In this document: piece by piece, positions 44,961 to 54,692 of the stretch
Numbering within the stretch: position 1 is the first letter of the stretch
How the letters are laid out: the number at the start of each line of letters is the position of its first letter
Source of the DNA: Phormidesmis priestleyi BC1401
GTDB taxonomy: Bacteria; Cyanobacteriota; Cyanobacteriia; Leptolyngbyales; Leptolyngbyaceae
Direction of reading: 5' to 3'
Length of the DNA stretch: 58,620 nt
Assembly: GCF_001650195.1 (NCBI RefSeq)
Contig: NZ_LXYR01000032.1
Span: 1 to 58,620, forward strand
Position numbers and translations under genes: made by a program
Notes under the pieces: generated by a model
Database searches by the model: none
What the model was told of the DNA's origin: nothing
Seen by the model: the letters and a program-made list of their open reading frames with translations, nothing else

Positions 44961-46028
44961 ATGGCAACGGTTTTAGCAATTGAAACAAGTTGTGACGAAA
45001 CAGCCGTAGCGATCGTTAAAAATCGTCACGTCATGAGCAGCATTGTGTCGTCTCAGATTGCCATTCATCGTCAATATGGCGGCGTAGTGCCAGAGGTGGC
45101 TTCGCGTCAGCACGTCGAAACCGTCAATCAAGCGATCGCGCAATCTCTAACCGACGCGAAACTCGATTGGTCAGAAGTGGACGCGATCGCTGCCACTTGC
45201 GCTCCAGGATTGGTCGGCGCACTGTTAGTTGGGTTGACTGCCGCAAAGACGCTGGCACTCGTTCACCAAAAACCTCTAATTGGCGTTCATCATCTAGAAG
45301 GGCACATCTACGCCTCTTATTTGACTGACCCGACGCTAGAGCCGCCTTTTCTCTGTTTGCTAGTGTCGGGTGGACACACGAGTCTGATTTATGTCAAAGA
45401 ATGCGGCATCTACGAGATTTTGGGACAAACCCGCGACGATGCGGCAGGAGAAGCCTTTGATAAAGTGGCTCGACTGCTGAATTTAGGGTATCCAGGAGGT
45501 CCGATTCTCGATCGTCTCGCTGCCGAGGGCAACCCCAAAGCATTCCCACTGCCAGAAGGAAAAGTTTCGCGTCCAGAAGGCGGATTTCATCGCTATGACT
45601 CTAGCTTTAGTGGCTTAAAGACCGCTGTGCTGAGGCTGACGCAAACACTTCAGCAAGAGGGTCAACCGCTACCCGTGAATGATATTGCGGCTAGTTTTCA
45701 GGCAACCGTTGCCAAAGCGTTAACTAAACGAGCGATCGCCTGTGCTTTAGATTATGGATTGGACACGATCGTAGTGGGCGGTGGCGTAGCGGCAAACAGC
45801 GGACTTCGGCAACACCTGCAAGCAGCGGCAAGTCAGCACAATCTGCGAGTGCTGTTTCCCCCAATGAAGTTTTGCACCGACAACGCGGCAATGATTGGCT
45901 GTGCAGCAGCAGAGCATTTTGAGAAAGGGCACATCTCCCCTCTGACGCTAGGAGCGCAGTCGAGATTGCCCGTGTCAGATGTGATGACGCTTTATCGCTC
46001 TAGCGCTAACTCCCACTCTGCTAACTGA
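44961..46028 (+). CDS. tsaD: tRNA N6-adenosine threonylcarbamoyltransferase
   Basis: 355 aa; transfers threonylcarbamoyl to A37 of ANN-decoding tRNAs. The ASKHA fold starts [16 protein letters not shown]. Metal-binding His residues are in [46 protein letters not shown] and [13 protein letters not shown] are all family marks. Its last 37 bp overlap the convergent gene. Confidence 0.96.
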   Translation: MATVLAIETSCDETAVAIVKNRHVMSSIVSSQIAIHRQYGGVVPEVASRQHVETVNQAIAQSLTDAKLDWSEVDAIAATCAPGLVGALLVGLTAAKTLALVHQKPLIGVHHLEGHIYASYLTDPTLEPPFLCLLVSGGHTSLIYVKECGIYEILGQTRDDAAGEAFDKVARLLNLGYPGGPILDRLAAEGNPKAFPLPEGKVSRPEGGFHRYDSSFSGLKTAVLRLTQTLQQEGQPLPVNDIAASFQATVAKALTKRAIACALDYGLDTIVVGGGVAANSGLRQHLQAAASQHNLRVLFPPMKFCTDNAAMIGCAAAEHFEKGHISPLTLGAQSRLPVSDVMTLYRSSANSHSAN

Positions 46029-46570
46029 CCGTTCCAAGTCGGTTGAGCCGTTTCTCCCACCACATAGGGTCCCCAATAGCGCTGAGAGCCGTCTTGAGCA
46101 AAGGCGACCAACACATCGCCTTTTTTGAGCGTCACGGTGCGGTTTGGCAAAGATACTAACAAGCCTTTTTCGCTGCCTTCGTTGGGCGAAAAATCCCAGT
46201 GAGAGGGAGAGTCAAAGCCAGCAGGTGTCACTTCCCCAGATTTGGCATTTGTGCTTTTAGGTTGACGACTCAATAAAGCCACCCGCAGAGGATGCTCCGA
46301 TCGATTGCTCACCCGTAAGGTGCCCTGACGTGCCGCTGCCATTGCGGGATCAATTTTGTCGATCGGGGACGCAGTGCTCGAAGTCTGTCCGTTATTCTTA
46401 GCGAGTTTTGGCTCGCCTGTTTGAGACGGATCGGTTTTAATCATCGGGATCGAGTCGGGGGCTGTCACGGCGACTTCAATCTGAAATCGTCTCAGCACCA
46501 GCCATCCCCCAATCAGCAGCACTGCTGTAAATAATGCAATTTTGGTCGCAGGGTTTCCTTTTACCTTCAT
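45992..46570 (-). CDS. single-span membrane-anchored protein, unknown
   Basis: 192 aa. A short basic N-terminus precedes one transmembrane helix ([16 protein letters not shown]), then a Ser/Thr/Pro linker and a beta-rich extracytoplasmic domain ([41 protein letters not shown]). It converges with tsaD with a 37-bp overlap. No family name recognised. Confidence 0.65.
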   Translation of the reverse strand: MKVKGNPATKIALFTAVLLIGGWLVLRRFQIEVAVTAPDSIPMIKTDPSQTGEPKLAKNNGQTSSTASPIDKIDPAMAAARQGTLRVSNRSEHPLRVALLSRQPKSTNAKSGEVTPAGFDSPSHWDFSPNEGSEKGLLVSLPNRTVTLKKGDVLVAFAQDGSQRYWGPYVVGETAQPTWNGQLAEWELALER

Positions 46571-46668
46571 TTCTTTTATCGACCCCGCATCTTCTTCTAC
46601 TCTAGTAATAGCAATCCCTGAAGCGATCGGGGAAGAAATCTTTTGGTAGTTGAGTCTTCACCCTCTGT

Positions 46669-47001
46669 ATGCAAAATACTCGCCTAAATGATCTTGTAGG
46701 AGTTGTGACGGGTCAAATCGGTCAATTGTTTCAAAATCCGTGGCGGCGCGCGTCGCTGCTGGTGATTAGTCTGCTTTTCGGCTTTTATTTGGGCACAGCC
46801 ATTTCAACCACGACGGGGCAACAGGCACAGTTAGATATTGTTGTCGCGACCATTTTAGTGGTGCTGACTGAAAGCGTTAGTCGGATTATTTATGGAGGAA
46901 GCGATCGAGTGCGGCGATCGCTTCCCGCACAAATCATCAATATGCTCAAAATCGGCATAACTTACAGCCTGTTTATCGATGCTTTGAAGTTGGGCAGCTA
47001 G
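46669..47001 (+). CDS. DUF565 / Ycf20-like membrane protein
   Basis: 110 aa with three hydrophobic helices: ASLLVISLLFGFYLGTAIS, QLDIVVATILVVLTESVSR and INMLKIGITYSLFIDAL. The N-terminus RLNDLVGVVTGQIGQLFQNPWRRASL is characteristic of Ycf20, shared with plastids. Function is uncertain; a link to photoprotection has been reported in plastids. Confidence 0.88.
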   Translation: MQNTRLNDLVGVVTGQIGQLFQNPWRRASLLVISLLFGFYLGTAISTTTGQQAQLDIVVATILVVLTESVSRIIYGGSDRVRRSLPAQIINMLKIGITYSLFIDALKLGS

Positions 47002-47151
47002 GGAAGGATTGCAGACTTTTCAAACTGATGGACTAGAAATCCTCACCTCAGTTGACAACCGTTTAAGATAATCAATGGGTACATTCTCTACTGCGCGTTT
47101 GCAAGAGATTGCCTGATAATTAGCCGAGCGTTGAGAATTGGAGACGAGAAC

Positions 47152-47343
47152 ATGGAAGTAAACTGCGCTGAAGCCTGCAAAAACGGATGCATCTTAGGCG
47201 ATGATTGTCCCAACACCGAATATAAAGAGCAAACAGCCAAATTTATTCAAGAAACTTCGCTCGACCAAATGATTGCAATGGCAGAAGAAGCCGCTCGCAA
47301 AAGGCGAACGGCTCCTCCCCAATGGATCTTGCCCGAAGACTAA
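47152..47343 (+). CDS. small cysteine-rich protein
   Basis: 63 aa from ATG 47152 (MEVNCAEACKNGCILGDDCP). Four cysteines fall in the first 20 residues (C-x3-C-x3-C-x5-C), a possible metal or Fe-S site; the rest is a charged helix (QETSLDQMIAMAEEAARKRR). Found in cyanobacteria as a conserved small protein without name. A strong terminator follows. Confidence 0.65.
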   Translation: MEVNCAEACKNGCILGDDCPNTEYKEQTAKFIQETSLDQMIAMAEEAARKRRTAPPQWILPED

Positions 47344-47365
47344 GTTCTGTTTAGATTCGCTATTC

Positions 47366-47406
47366 AAATCCCCGGCTTTGTTGAGATTGCAGAGTCGGGG
47401 ATTTTT
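47366..47406. terminator. bidirectional intrinsic terminator
   Basis: AAATCCCCG (47366-47374) pairs perfectly with CGGGGATTT (47396-47404), with T-runs on the plus side and A-runs giving Ts on the minus side. It separates two convergent genes. Confidence 0.85.
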
Positions 47407-47409
47407 ACC

Positions 47410-48120
47410 TCAGCGAGTGACCGCGATCGGCACTCCTCGAAAGGCAACTGTCTCAGGAATCTGTAAATCAATGCGGTTCAGATCTTGAGGAACACGCAGC
47501 ATCACCGTCACATCAGCCGACTCACCTGGACGCAGACCGTAAAGCGACAGAGCCTTTCCAGAAGGAGTTTGGAAATCGAGAGTTGGGTAGCGCCTATTGG
47601 TTCGGGAATTGATGGCAACGGTTTGAGCCAGATTGATATCTCCGAGTCCCTGCACTTGCTCGTTCACGCGCCGAACACGCATCTTTAGGTTCACTACATT
47701 TGAGTTATTTGCCCCGCTGACTCGATCGACCGACAGCAGTTCAATCTGTCCGGTTCCTCCATACACAGGTTCAACAAATCGACCTGGCTCCACACGTTGC
47801 GCGATCGGAGGCAGATTACCCGGAGGCGCAGACGATTGGCTAAGCGGTTTAGGCGTAGAGTTAGCTGCTGACGCAGGCGCTGGACGGTTGGTTGTCTGCT
47901 GCATTGCCTGCACTTCTCGACGTGCCCTGACTCCTTCAACCATTGCTACACCGCTAAAGAAGAATGACACGATCGAAAACAGCAAGGCTAACCCGGTTGC
48001 TGTATCGGCGACTAGATTGCCTGCGCCTTCCCTGACTCCACCAACACTTGGGCGGCTCGAACGTCGATCGATATCCCGCCCTTGAGATTTGGGACGCTCA
48101 AGGTTTCGTTCTTGCACCAT
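47410..48120 (-). CDS. single-span membrane protein with C-terminal beta domain
   Basis: 236 aa. A charged N-terminus is followed by one transmembrane helix (GLALLFSIVSFFFSGVAMVEGV), a Pro/Ala/Ser linker and a C-terminal beta sandwich-like domain (VNLKMRVRRVNEQVQGLGDI, LYGLRPGESADVTVMLRVPQ). The last part resembles DUF4352-like domains. Unknown function. Confidence 0.6.
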   Translation of the reverse strand: MVQERNLERPKSQGRDIDRRSSRPSVGGVREGAGNLVADTATGLALLFSIVSFFFSGVAMVEGVRARREVQAMQQTTNRPAPASAANSTPKPLSQSSAPPGNLPPIAQRVEPGRFVEPVYGGTGQIELLSVDRVSGANNSNVVNLKMRVRRVNEQVQGLGDINLAQTVAINSRTNRRYPTLDFQTPSGKALSLYGLRPGESADVTVMLRVPQDLNRIDLQIPETVAFRGVPIAVTR

Positions 48121-48239
48121 GATGATTACCCCGAAGTGTTGTGTTCTTCAAGGCTACGGAAAATGTTAGATTTTTTACTCCCTCTTAAGGGGAGTCACAA
48201 TAGCTTTCTCCTCCGTTTGTAGCAGACAATCTGATCGAT

Positions 48240-48434
48240 TCAGTAAACAACGTACCGAACCAATTGGGTCATTGGAAACTCACTTTTAACTCTAGAGAGC
48301 AACAGTTCCACTGGCAAAGGTTGAAACAATGTGCGGGAAAACCACTGCCTTTCTTGAAATAATTTATCAGCCGAGAACCGCATGACGTTCAGGTTTTTCA
48401 ACCTAGTTTCGGGTCTTTTTGATCGTGTCTTCAT
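48240..48434 (-). CDS. small ORF translationally coupled to the ABC exporter
   Basis: 64 aa. Its ATG (48434) overlaps the stop of the exporter gene as TAATG. The translation MKTRSKRPETRLKNLNVMRF then FSRTLFQPLPVELLLSRVK is basic and hydrophobic, with no GG-type leader or cysteines. It may be a real small partner or an accidental frame. Nothing else is seen in the 48121-48433 gap apart from CTCCCTCTTAAGGGGAG near 48178. Confidence 0.35.
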   Translation of the reverse strand: MKTRSKRPETRLKNLNVMRFSADKLFQERQWFSRTLFQPLPVELLLSRVKSEFPMTQLVRYVVY

Positions 48435-50998
48435 TACACCGACGCTTGCTGACGCTGATAGAGCGACCAATATAAACCCTTCGATCGTAGCAACTGCTCA
48501 TGAGTGCCTTTTTCAGCAATCACGCCTTTCTCCATCACGAGAATGAGATCAGCCCGTTTGAGCGGCGCAAATCGGTGAGCAATCAGAAACACGGTTTTGC
48601 TTTCCGCCAGCTTTTGCAGATTTTGCAGAACTTGCTGTTCAGTTTCGCTGTCTAGGGCACTCGTCGCTTCATCTAAAACAAGCATCGGGGCATCCGAGAG
48701 AAACAGTCGAGCCAGCGCAACTCGTTGCCGTTGTCCGCCCGACAGTGCCGTGCCGCGTTCTCCCACACTCGTTTCATAGCCGTGCGGAAGTTCGCTGATA
48801 AAATCGTGAGCGACCGCCAAACGAGCCGCTTCGACCACCTGTTCTGCACTCACATCAGGACGACCCAGACTAATATTTTCTAAAACGCTGCCGTTGAAGA
48901 GAAAATCTTCTTGCAGCACGACTGCCATTTGGCTGCGAAGTGAGTGCAGGTCAGCGCTCTTAATATCAAAGCCATCCACCAGAATGCGCCCTGACTCAGG
49001 CTGATAAAGTCGCTGCAAAAGTTTAGATAACGTACTTTTACCCGAACCACTGCGCCCGACGACACCGACCAGCATTCCCGGTTCAGAAGTAAACGAGATG
49101 CCTTTCAGCACAGGTTCTTGCTCAGGGTTGTAGCGAAAAAAGACTTGATCAAATGTGGTTTGACCCTTGAGCGGAGGCAGCACCAAACCTGATCCGGGTT
49201 CTGCTTCAGGGGCAACGTTGAGAATGTCACCAATGCGATCGACCGACAGCAGCACCTGCTGCAAGTTTTGCCAAAGCTGTACGAGGCGAAGCAGCGGACC
49301 CGTCACCCGTCCTGACAGCATTTGAAACGCGACTAGCTGACCGACGGTTAACTTTTGTTCGATTACCAGATGGGCACCAAACCACAAAATCAGTAAATAC
49401 GACAAGTTGGTGAGAAAATCACCCAAATTATTGCTGATGTTAGACGTTGTGGATGCTTTAAAGCTGGTGCGAATGTAGCGCGCAAATAACCCTTCCCAGC
49501 GATCGCGCGATGCCTTTTCTGCCGAGTGCGCCTTGACCGAGTGAATTCCTGTAATCGTCTCAACTAAAAAAGACTGACTATCGGCACTGCGGTTAAACGT
49601 CTCATTGAGCCAGTTTCGCAAAATCGGGGTCGTGGTCAACGTCAACGCCGCATAGAGCGGCAAAACTGCGAGGGCGATCCCCGTGAGCGGAACGCTGTAG
49701 AAAAACATCAACGCTAGATAAACCACCGCAAAGAAGCTATCTAGAATCACCGTGAGAGCCGTTCCGGTCAAAAATTGGCGAATGTTCTCCAACTCCTGCA
49801 CGCGTGCAACAGTATCGCCGACTCGTCGCGCCTCAAAATAAGCCAGAGGCAACCGCATCAAGTGACGAAAGAGTTGAGCCGATAGACTCAAATCCAATCG
49901 CCGCGCCGTATGTGTAAAGATAAACAGCCGCAGAATTCCGAGAACCGCCTCAAACACCGCCACCGATAGCAGCGCGATCGCCATCACATCCAAAGTGGGA
50001 ATGCTGCCCTGCACCATCACTCGATCGATGACGACCTGAGTGATCAGAGGCGTTCCCAACCCCAAAAGCTGCAAGGTAAATGACGCAAACAGCACTTCAC
50101 CCAGCAAGCCTTTATAGCGCCAAATCGCCGGAAGAAACCAGCTTAAGTTAAACCGTTCCTGTTTTTGAATTGGCTCAACTTGCCAAAGCTGCCCATCCCA
50201 GTGCTGTTGAACCGCCGATCGGTGAATCGCCTCACAGTTCATGGTTGGGTTGATCGGGTCAGCGACAATCAAGCGATCGCCGCGCACCCCATACACCACT
50301 ACCCAATGTGGCTCAACTTGAATCGATGTCCCCTGCCTCCTGTCCGATGGCTCTTGTCTCTCCCACAGGATCATTGCCGGAAAAGTGAGCAGCCGCAAGC
50401 TCTGCCAATTGGTCTCAATCCGACGAAGCTGTAGCCCCAATTTCTCAGCCGCATCGACGACATTGGTTGGACGCTGCCCGCGAAGCTGACGCTGCACCCA
50501 ATCCATCTGAGCCGGATTTTGCAAATGGTTAGACACCATCGTTAGACACGCGGCGGCGGTGTTCATTCCCGCTACAAACGGAAAGCCCTCGACAGGTCGA
50601 GCCGAGTTGTCGCTTTCTGGCTGATAGCGAGTGCGCTGAATTGCCCAAAAGCGATCGATATTAGATGAAGACAGCGATGACCAATGACTCGCCGTCCATT
50701 GCACAATTTGCACATCATTGCTGGCGGCTCGTGCCTTCCAGCCCGGTAGCTCTAGCAGATCGCCCACCCACTCACCGGGTTGCAGCAGCAGCGATCGCCC
50801 ATCGTCGGCAACAAGGCGCACCTTGCCCACCAGCACAATAATCTGCACATCGGGCGTTTCGTCTGACCAGAGCAACTCTCCAAGCTTACAGCGCCGGATT
50901 TCAGCTTTGGTCTTAAATTGGATCTGCTGTTCTGGGCTGAGGAACGACAGGGGCGGTGATTCCCAGGGCAGATTTGCAGCAATGTCATTGGTAATCAT
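48434..50998 (-). CDS. HlyB-like ABC exporter with cNMP-like and degenerate C39 domains
   Basis: 854 aa. An N-terminal cNMP-binding-like barrel (about 20-110) is followed by a C39-like domain in which the expected catalytic DCGxAC reads NTAAAC, so the Cys is absent, as in HlyB. A six-helix ABC membrane domain follows, then the ATPase with GRSGSGKSTLSKLLQRLY (Walker A), LSGGQRQRVALARLFL (signature), PMLVLDEATSALD (Walker B) and IAHRFAPL (H-loop). It exports a protein or peptide without cleaving a leader. A parvulin-type isomerase is encoded 48 bp upstream, probably for substrate folding. No HlyD-type adaptor is in the window. Confidence 0.88.
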   Translation of the reverse strand: MITNDIAANLPWESPPLSFLSPEQQIQFKTKAEIRRCKLGELLWSDETPDVQIIVLVGKVRLVADDGRSLLLQPGEWVGDLLELPGWKARAASNDVQIVQWTASHWSSLSSSNIDRFWAIQRTRYQPESDNSARPVEGFPFVAGMNTAAACLTMVSNHLQNPAQMDWVQRQLRGQRPTNVVDAAEKLGLQLRRIETNWQSLRLLTFPAMILWERQEPSDRRQGTSIQVEPHWVVVYGVRGDRLIVADPINPTMNCEAIHRSAVQQHWDGQLWQVEPIQKQERFNLSWFLPAIWRYKGLLGEVLFASFTLQLLGLGTPLITQVVIDRVMVQGSIPTLDVMAIALLSVAVFEAVLGILRLFIFTHTARRLDLSLSAQLFRHLMRLPLAYFEARRVGDTVARVQELENIRQFLTGTALTVILDSFFAVVYLALMFFYSVPLTGIALAVLPLYAALTLTTTPILRNWLNETFNRSADSQSFLVETITGIHSVKAHSAEKASRDRWEGLFARYIRTSFKASTTSNISNNLGDFLTNLSYLLILWFGAHLVIEQKLTVGQLVAFQMLSGRVTGPLLRLVQLWQNLQQVLLSVDRIGDILNVAPEAEPGSGLVLPPLKGQTTFDQVFFRYNPEQEPVLKGISFTSEPGMLVGVVGRSGSGKSTLSKLLQRLYQPESGRILVDGFDIKSADLHSLRSQMAVVLQEDFLFNGSVLENISLGRPDVSAEQVVEAARLAVAHDFISELPHGYETSVGERGTALSGGQRQRVALARLFLSDAPMLVLDEATSALDSETEQQVLQNLQKLAESKTVFLIAHRFAPLKRADLILVMEKGVIAEKGTHEQLLRSKGLYWSLYQRQQASV

Positions 50999-51045
50999 GG
51001 GGCTTTTACATCAACATTAAATGGGGTCAACTCGAATTTTGAGAC

Positions 51046-51804
51046 CTACTCTACCTGAAGCTTGACAGTCATTTTTTGAATTTTTTCTGCTAGCCAGCGC
51101 TCAAATAGCTCATTTTGCAGCGTTTGCCGCAGTTGCTGATTATCCAATGTCGCTGGAATCGTTTGCTCGACTCTAAACAACGCCCAGCGCTGCTCGACCT
51201 CGATCGGTCCCACTAAATCACCCGGTTCAGCAGAATCGATCGCCGCTCTAATCGTATCGGGCATCGTGCCGCGACTTACCGGACCCATCATGCCGTTTGA
51301 GATGCGATCGTCCGCGATCGAGTGCTCTTGCGCCAGTTCCTCAAAACTCGCCCCTTCTTGAATCTGGATTTTGAGTTCATCGGCAAGTTCTTGATTTTCG
51401 ACGATGATTCGGGAAAGGACGACGCGATCGAGGAACACTTTACGCTCAATGAAATACTCTTGCAGCTTTGCGTCTGCAATCACGCTCTTGAGTTTTTCGA
51501 CCTTAAAGTTTGAGTTGATCTGGCTATGAAAAGTCGAATAATCTGACCCGTTGCCCTTAAGCCATTCTTGAAATACCTTTGGGTCGGTTAATTGCTGCTG
51601 AAGCCGGAAGTCGATCACCGCCTGCTCAATCACCGCAGGATTGATGTCGAGATCTTCTCGCGTGGCAACTTCCTGTTCCAACACATATTGGCGTAGGATA
51701 TCGCCTAAAAATCCCTGAAGTTTTCCAGCAGTCTGAAGATATTTCAGACATTCCCCTAAGGTGATTGATTGTTCGTCAACCGTGAGAAAAGCTTTAACGT
51801 CCAT
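51046..51804 (-). CDS. parvulin-type peptidyl-prolyl isomerase
   Basis: 252 aa. A SurA-like helical N-terminus (residues 1-120) precedes a PpiC/parvulin domain: VVLSRIIVENQELADELKIQ, GASFEELAQEHSIADDRISN, GMMGPVSRGTMPDTIRAAI, GDLVGPIEVEQRWALFRVEQ. No signal peptide is present, so it should be cytoplasmic. It is transcribed with the HlyB-like exporter and may present its substrate. Confidence 0.85.
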   Translation of the reverse strand: MDVKAFLTVDEQSITLGECLKYLQTAGKLQGFLGDILRQYVLEQEVATREDLDINPAVIEQAVIDFRLQQQLTDPKVFQEWLKGNGSDYSTFHSQINSNFKVEKLKSVIADAKLQEYFIERKVFLDRVVLSRIIVENQELADELKIQIQEGASFEELAQEHSIADDRISNGMMGPVSRGTMPDTIRAAIDSAEPGDLVGPIEVEQRWALFRVEQTIPATLDNQQLRQTLQNELFERWLAEKIQKMTVKLQVE

Positions 51805-52149
51805 GAGTTTATTTGATTACCCGATATTCAAGTTTGATGTCAACGTGCCCAAGCTTACGGTATTCCTGACGACCTCTTTACGAAACGTCTCAGAGATTTA
51901 ACGGAAGCTATTGTGATTAAACTTGAAAATCGTCTGTTCCCGACTCCGCAATTTCAACTAAATAGGCTGAGATTTGACTGAGTTCTACCAATCTCTCTGA
52001 GCACATTTGCTGAACTTGCTGCGAGGTTTTAGAGTTCAATGCGTAACGCTTTGACTAAAATCGTAAATAGATCCAAACTCCGACCGGGAAACCGGAGGTT
52101 TGTGTCATGATCTTTAAGTAACTATTTGCGATCACTAGGAAAACTGGCT
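51805..52149. other. divergent intergenic region before the peroxiredoxin gene
   Basis: 345 bp. It contains a hairpin at 52074-52102 with CCGG-GAAA-CCGG tetraloop core and a CAAAC/GTTTG base, in the presumed peroxiredoxin leader. The promoters of both flanking genes should lie here. No ORF is convincing. Confidence 0.45.
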
Positions 52150-52785
52150 ATGGCTCTCCGACTAGGCGACACAGTTCCCAACTTCACTCAAGAATCTTCC
52201 GAAGGCACTATCAATTTCTATGATTGGGCTGGCGATAGTTGGGTAATTTTGTTCTCACATCCCAAAGATTTTACGCCCGTCTGCACGACTGAGCTAGGCA
52301 CTGTTGCAAAACTCAAGCCTGAGTTTGACAAGCGTAATGTCAAGGCGATCGCGCTCAGCGTCGATGATGTCACCTCGCACATGGGTTGGATCGGCGATAT
52401 CGAAGAAACCCAAAGCACTAAGCTCAATTACCCGATTTTGGCTGATCCAGACCGGAAGGTATCAGATCTATATGACATGATCCACCCCAACGCCAACAAT
52501 ACGCTGACGGTGCGATCGGTGTTTGTGATCGATCCCCAGAAGAAACTGCGTCTCACGCTCACTTACCCTGCTAGCACTGGGCGCAACTTTGATGAGATTT
52601 TGCGCGTGGTTGATTCGCTGCAACTCACCGATGATCACAGCGTTGCAACTCCGGCTAATTGGACAGACGGCGGTGACTGTGTTGTGGTACCTTCTATCTC
52701 GACTGAAGATGCCAAGCAAAAATTTCCCAAAGGCGTGACCGAACTCAAGCCTTATCTGCGGATGACTCCTCAACCCAACAAATGA
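52150..52785 (+). CDS. 1-Cys peroxiredoxin (Prx6 type)
   Basis: 211 aa from ATG 52150 (MALRLGDTVPNFTQESSEGT). The peroxidatic Cys is in SHPKDFTPVCTTELG; HPNANNTLTVRSVFVIDPQK and the long C-terminal domain DGGDCVVVPSISTEDAKQKF-PKG are Prx6 features. It reduces H2O2 and lipid hydroperoxides. A G-C hairpin followed by TTGTTCTTT ends the gene. Confidence 0.93.
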   Translation: MALRLGDTVPNFTQESSEGTINFYDWAGDSWVILFSHPKDFTPVCTTELGTVAKLKPEFDKRNVKAIALSVDDVTSHMGWIGDIEETQSTKLNYPILADPDRKVSDLYDMIHPNANNTLTVRSVFVIDPQKKLRLTLTYPASTGRNFDEILRVVDSLQLTDDHSVATPANWTDGGDCVVVPSISTEDAKQKFPKGVTELKPYLRMTPQPNK

Positions 52786-52811
52786 AGTTGGCATCTCTGA
52801 CCAACTGTCAG

Positions 52812-52840
52812 GGGCAGGCTTGAGCTTGCCCTTGTTCTTT
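52812..52840 (+). terminator. intrinsic terminator of the peroxiredoxin gene
   Basis: GGGCAGGC and GCTTGCCC form an 8-bp stem (one G-U) with a TTGA loop, followed by TTGTTCTTT. Confidence 0.75.
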
Positions 52841-53516
52841 ACAGGATTTCATCGGGGTTGACACCGAGCGATCGCAATCGTTCTTTTAGCTGCTCGACGT
52901 GCTGTTCTGCTTCTTGCCGTGCCTGAGTCTCTACTCGCAGCGCGCTGGCAAGCTCACTGGGGATCAACAATTTCTCACCCGTGTCTTCTCGATAGAAGGC
53001 AATGAGCGGTCCGTCTATCTCTAGTCGAAGCTTTAAAGGTTCGCTGCGTCCATCTGTGATGGGATCGTACTGATCTCGATGAAGCCGATAGCCTCTGAGC
53101 TTTTCTTCAATCCACTCGCCCTTGGGGTCAAATAGCCAATATTCGAGCACGCCCAACTGCTCGTATAGGGTTCGCTTAAACTCCTGGTCTTGGTTTTTCG
53201 TCCCGGCTGAGGTCATCTCAAAAATCACAGATGGAACTTGCCCTTCTTCCCAGGTTTTATAGTTGTCTCGTCCACCTGGGGCAACATCGAAAATTACCAT
53301 CACATCAGGAGCCACCCGCAGCCGTGGATAGCCTTGAGAATAGTAGAGAAACTGATTGCTCAAAACGGTTGCCTGCTGACCTGCTAGATACTGAGTGAGC
53401 ACTTCTAGCGTCACTAAGATGGCATATAAGTGAAGATACGATTCTGCCAAGGGTTCACCGTCTGAGCTTGGATAAAAAACTTCAGTCTTTTGAGAGGTCG
53501 GGGAGAGACTGGTCAT
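52839..53516 (-). CDS. Uma2-family (DUF820) restriction-fold protein
   Basis: 225 aa from ATG 53516 (MTSLSPTSQKTEVFYPSSDG); upstream in-frame codons overlap the divergent cysK leader. PD-(D/E)XK-like core: RVAPDVMVIFDV, VPSVIFEMTSAGT, LYEQLGVLEYWLFDPKGEWI. The C-terminus is a coiled coil (ETQARQEAEQHVEQLKERLR). Uma2 proteins are numerous in cyanobacteria; their targets are unclear. Confidence 0.88.
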   Translation of the reverse strand: MTSLSPTSQKTEVFYPSSDGEPLAESYLHLYAILVTLEVLTQYLAGQQATVLSNQFLYYSQGYPRLRVAPDVMVIFDVAPGGRDNYKTWEEGQVPSVIFEMTSAGTKNQDQEFKRTLYEQLGVLEYWLFDPKGEWIEEKLRGYRLHRDQYDPITDGRSEPLKLRLEIDGPLIAFYREDTGEKLLIPSELASALRVETQARQEAEQHVEQLKERLRSLGVNPDEIL

Positions 53517-53691
53517 AACGAAAGAATATGAAGTGATTTCTATCTTACTGTGACTCGATCGTCCCCTTTGCAGTGAATGGACATCTTCAACAGTGAGAAC
53601 CAAACTGCGGATGATTCCTAAACTAAAAGGCAAGATTCTAATCGCTGCTTTGAGCCAAAATCGTCATAGGGAAACATGCGGGAAATCGAAA

Positions 53692-54669
53692 ATGGATATT
53701 AAAAATGGATTTGTGGACAGCGTTGGCAACACACCATTAATTCGGATCAATAGCTTTAGTGACGAAACAGGCTGCGAGATTTTGGGGAAAGCAGAATTTC
53801 TCAATCCTGGTGGGTCGGTAAAAGATCGAGCCGCGCTCTACATCATTGAAGACGCTGAAAAGAAAGGCTTACTTAAACCAGGTGGAACCGTTGTAGAAGG
53901 CACCGCAGGCAATACAGGAATTGGACTCGCTCATATCTGCAACGCGAAGGGCTACAAATGTCTAATCATCATTCCTGAAACGCAATCACAAGAAAAAATT
54001 GATCTCCTGCGAACATTAGGAGCCGAAGTGCGAACCGTTCCGGCGGTTCCCTATAAAGATTCCAATAACTACGTCAAGTTGTCGGGCAGAATCGCAGCAG
54101 AGATGGAGAACGCAATCTGGGCAAACCAGTTTGAAAATTTAGCAAATCGCATCGCTCACTACGAAACTACAGGACCTGAAATCTGGGCACAAACTGATGG
54201 CAAGGTCGATGTCTGGGTGGCATCAACTGGGACGGGAGGCACTTACGCCGGGGTTTCGATGTTCCTCAAAGAGAAAAATCCAGCGATTAAGTGCATTCTG
54301 GCAGACCCGATGGGAAGCGGATTATATAGCTATGTCAAGACGGGTGAGATTCATTCAGAAGGTAGCTCGATCACTGAAGGCATTGGCAACAGCCGCGTTA
54401 CTGGAAATATGGAAGGTGCCCCCGTCGATGATGCGATTCGCGTAGACGATCGAGAAGCGGTTCGCGTGGTCTATCAACTGCTAGAAAAAGATGGGCTGTT
54501 TATGGGCGGCTCGGTCGGAATTAATGTGGGGGCTGCGATCGCGATCGCCAAGCAAATGGGACCAGGACATACGATCGTCACTATTCTCTGTGATGGCGGC
54601 AGCCGCTACCAATCAAAATTATTCAATCGCGACTGGTTAGCTACTAAAGGACTCTTGCCTAACTCTTAA
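53692..54669 (+). CDS. cysK: cysteine synthase (O-acetylserine sulfhydrylase)
   Basis: 325 aa from ATG 53692 (MDIKNGFVDSVGNTPLIRIN). The PLP lysine is in NPGGSVKDRAAL; the phosphate-binding GTGGTYAGVS and substrate loop EGTAGNTGIGLA are present. It makes cysteine from O-acetylserine and sulfide. The variant with SGLYSYVKTGEIHSEGSSITEGIG is the longer cyanobacterial form. Divergent from the Uma2 gene. Confidence 0.92.
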   Translation: MDIKNGFVDSVGNTPLIRINSFSDETGCEILGKAEFLNPGGSVKDRAALYIIEDAEKKGLLKPGGTVVEGTAGNTGIGLAHICNAKGYKCLIIIPETQSQEKIDLLRTLGAEVRTVPAVPYKDSNNYVKLSGRIAAEMENAIWANQFENLANRIAHYETTGPEIWAQTDGKVDVWVASTGTGGTYAGVSMFLKEKNPAIKCILADPMGSGLYSYVKTGEIHSEGSSITEGIGNSRVTGNMEGAPVDDAIRVDDREAVRVVYQLLEKDGLFMGGSVGINVGAAIAIAKQMGPGHTIVTILCDGGSRYQSKLFNRDWLATKGLLPNS

Positions 54670-54692
54670 GCGGAATCTGTCAGAATAGAGCG

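Noticed and set aside
47633-48085. 150-codon plus-strand frame
   Set aside because: Exactly antisense to the 236-aa membrane protein gene; Thr/Ser/Pro/Arg-rich shadow.
52074-52102. riboswitch in the peroxiredoxin leader
   Set aside because: Only one short GNRA hairpin is visible; no match to a known riboswitch core.
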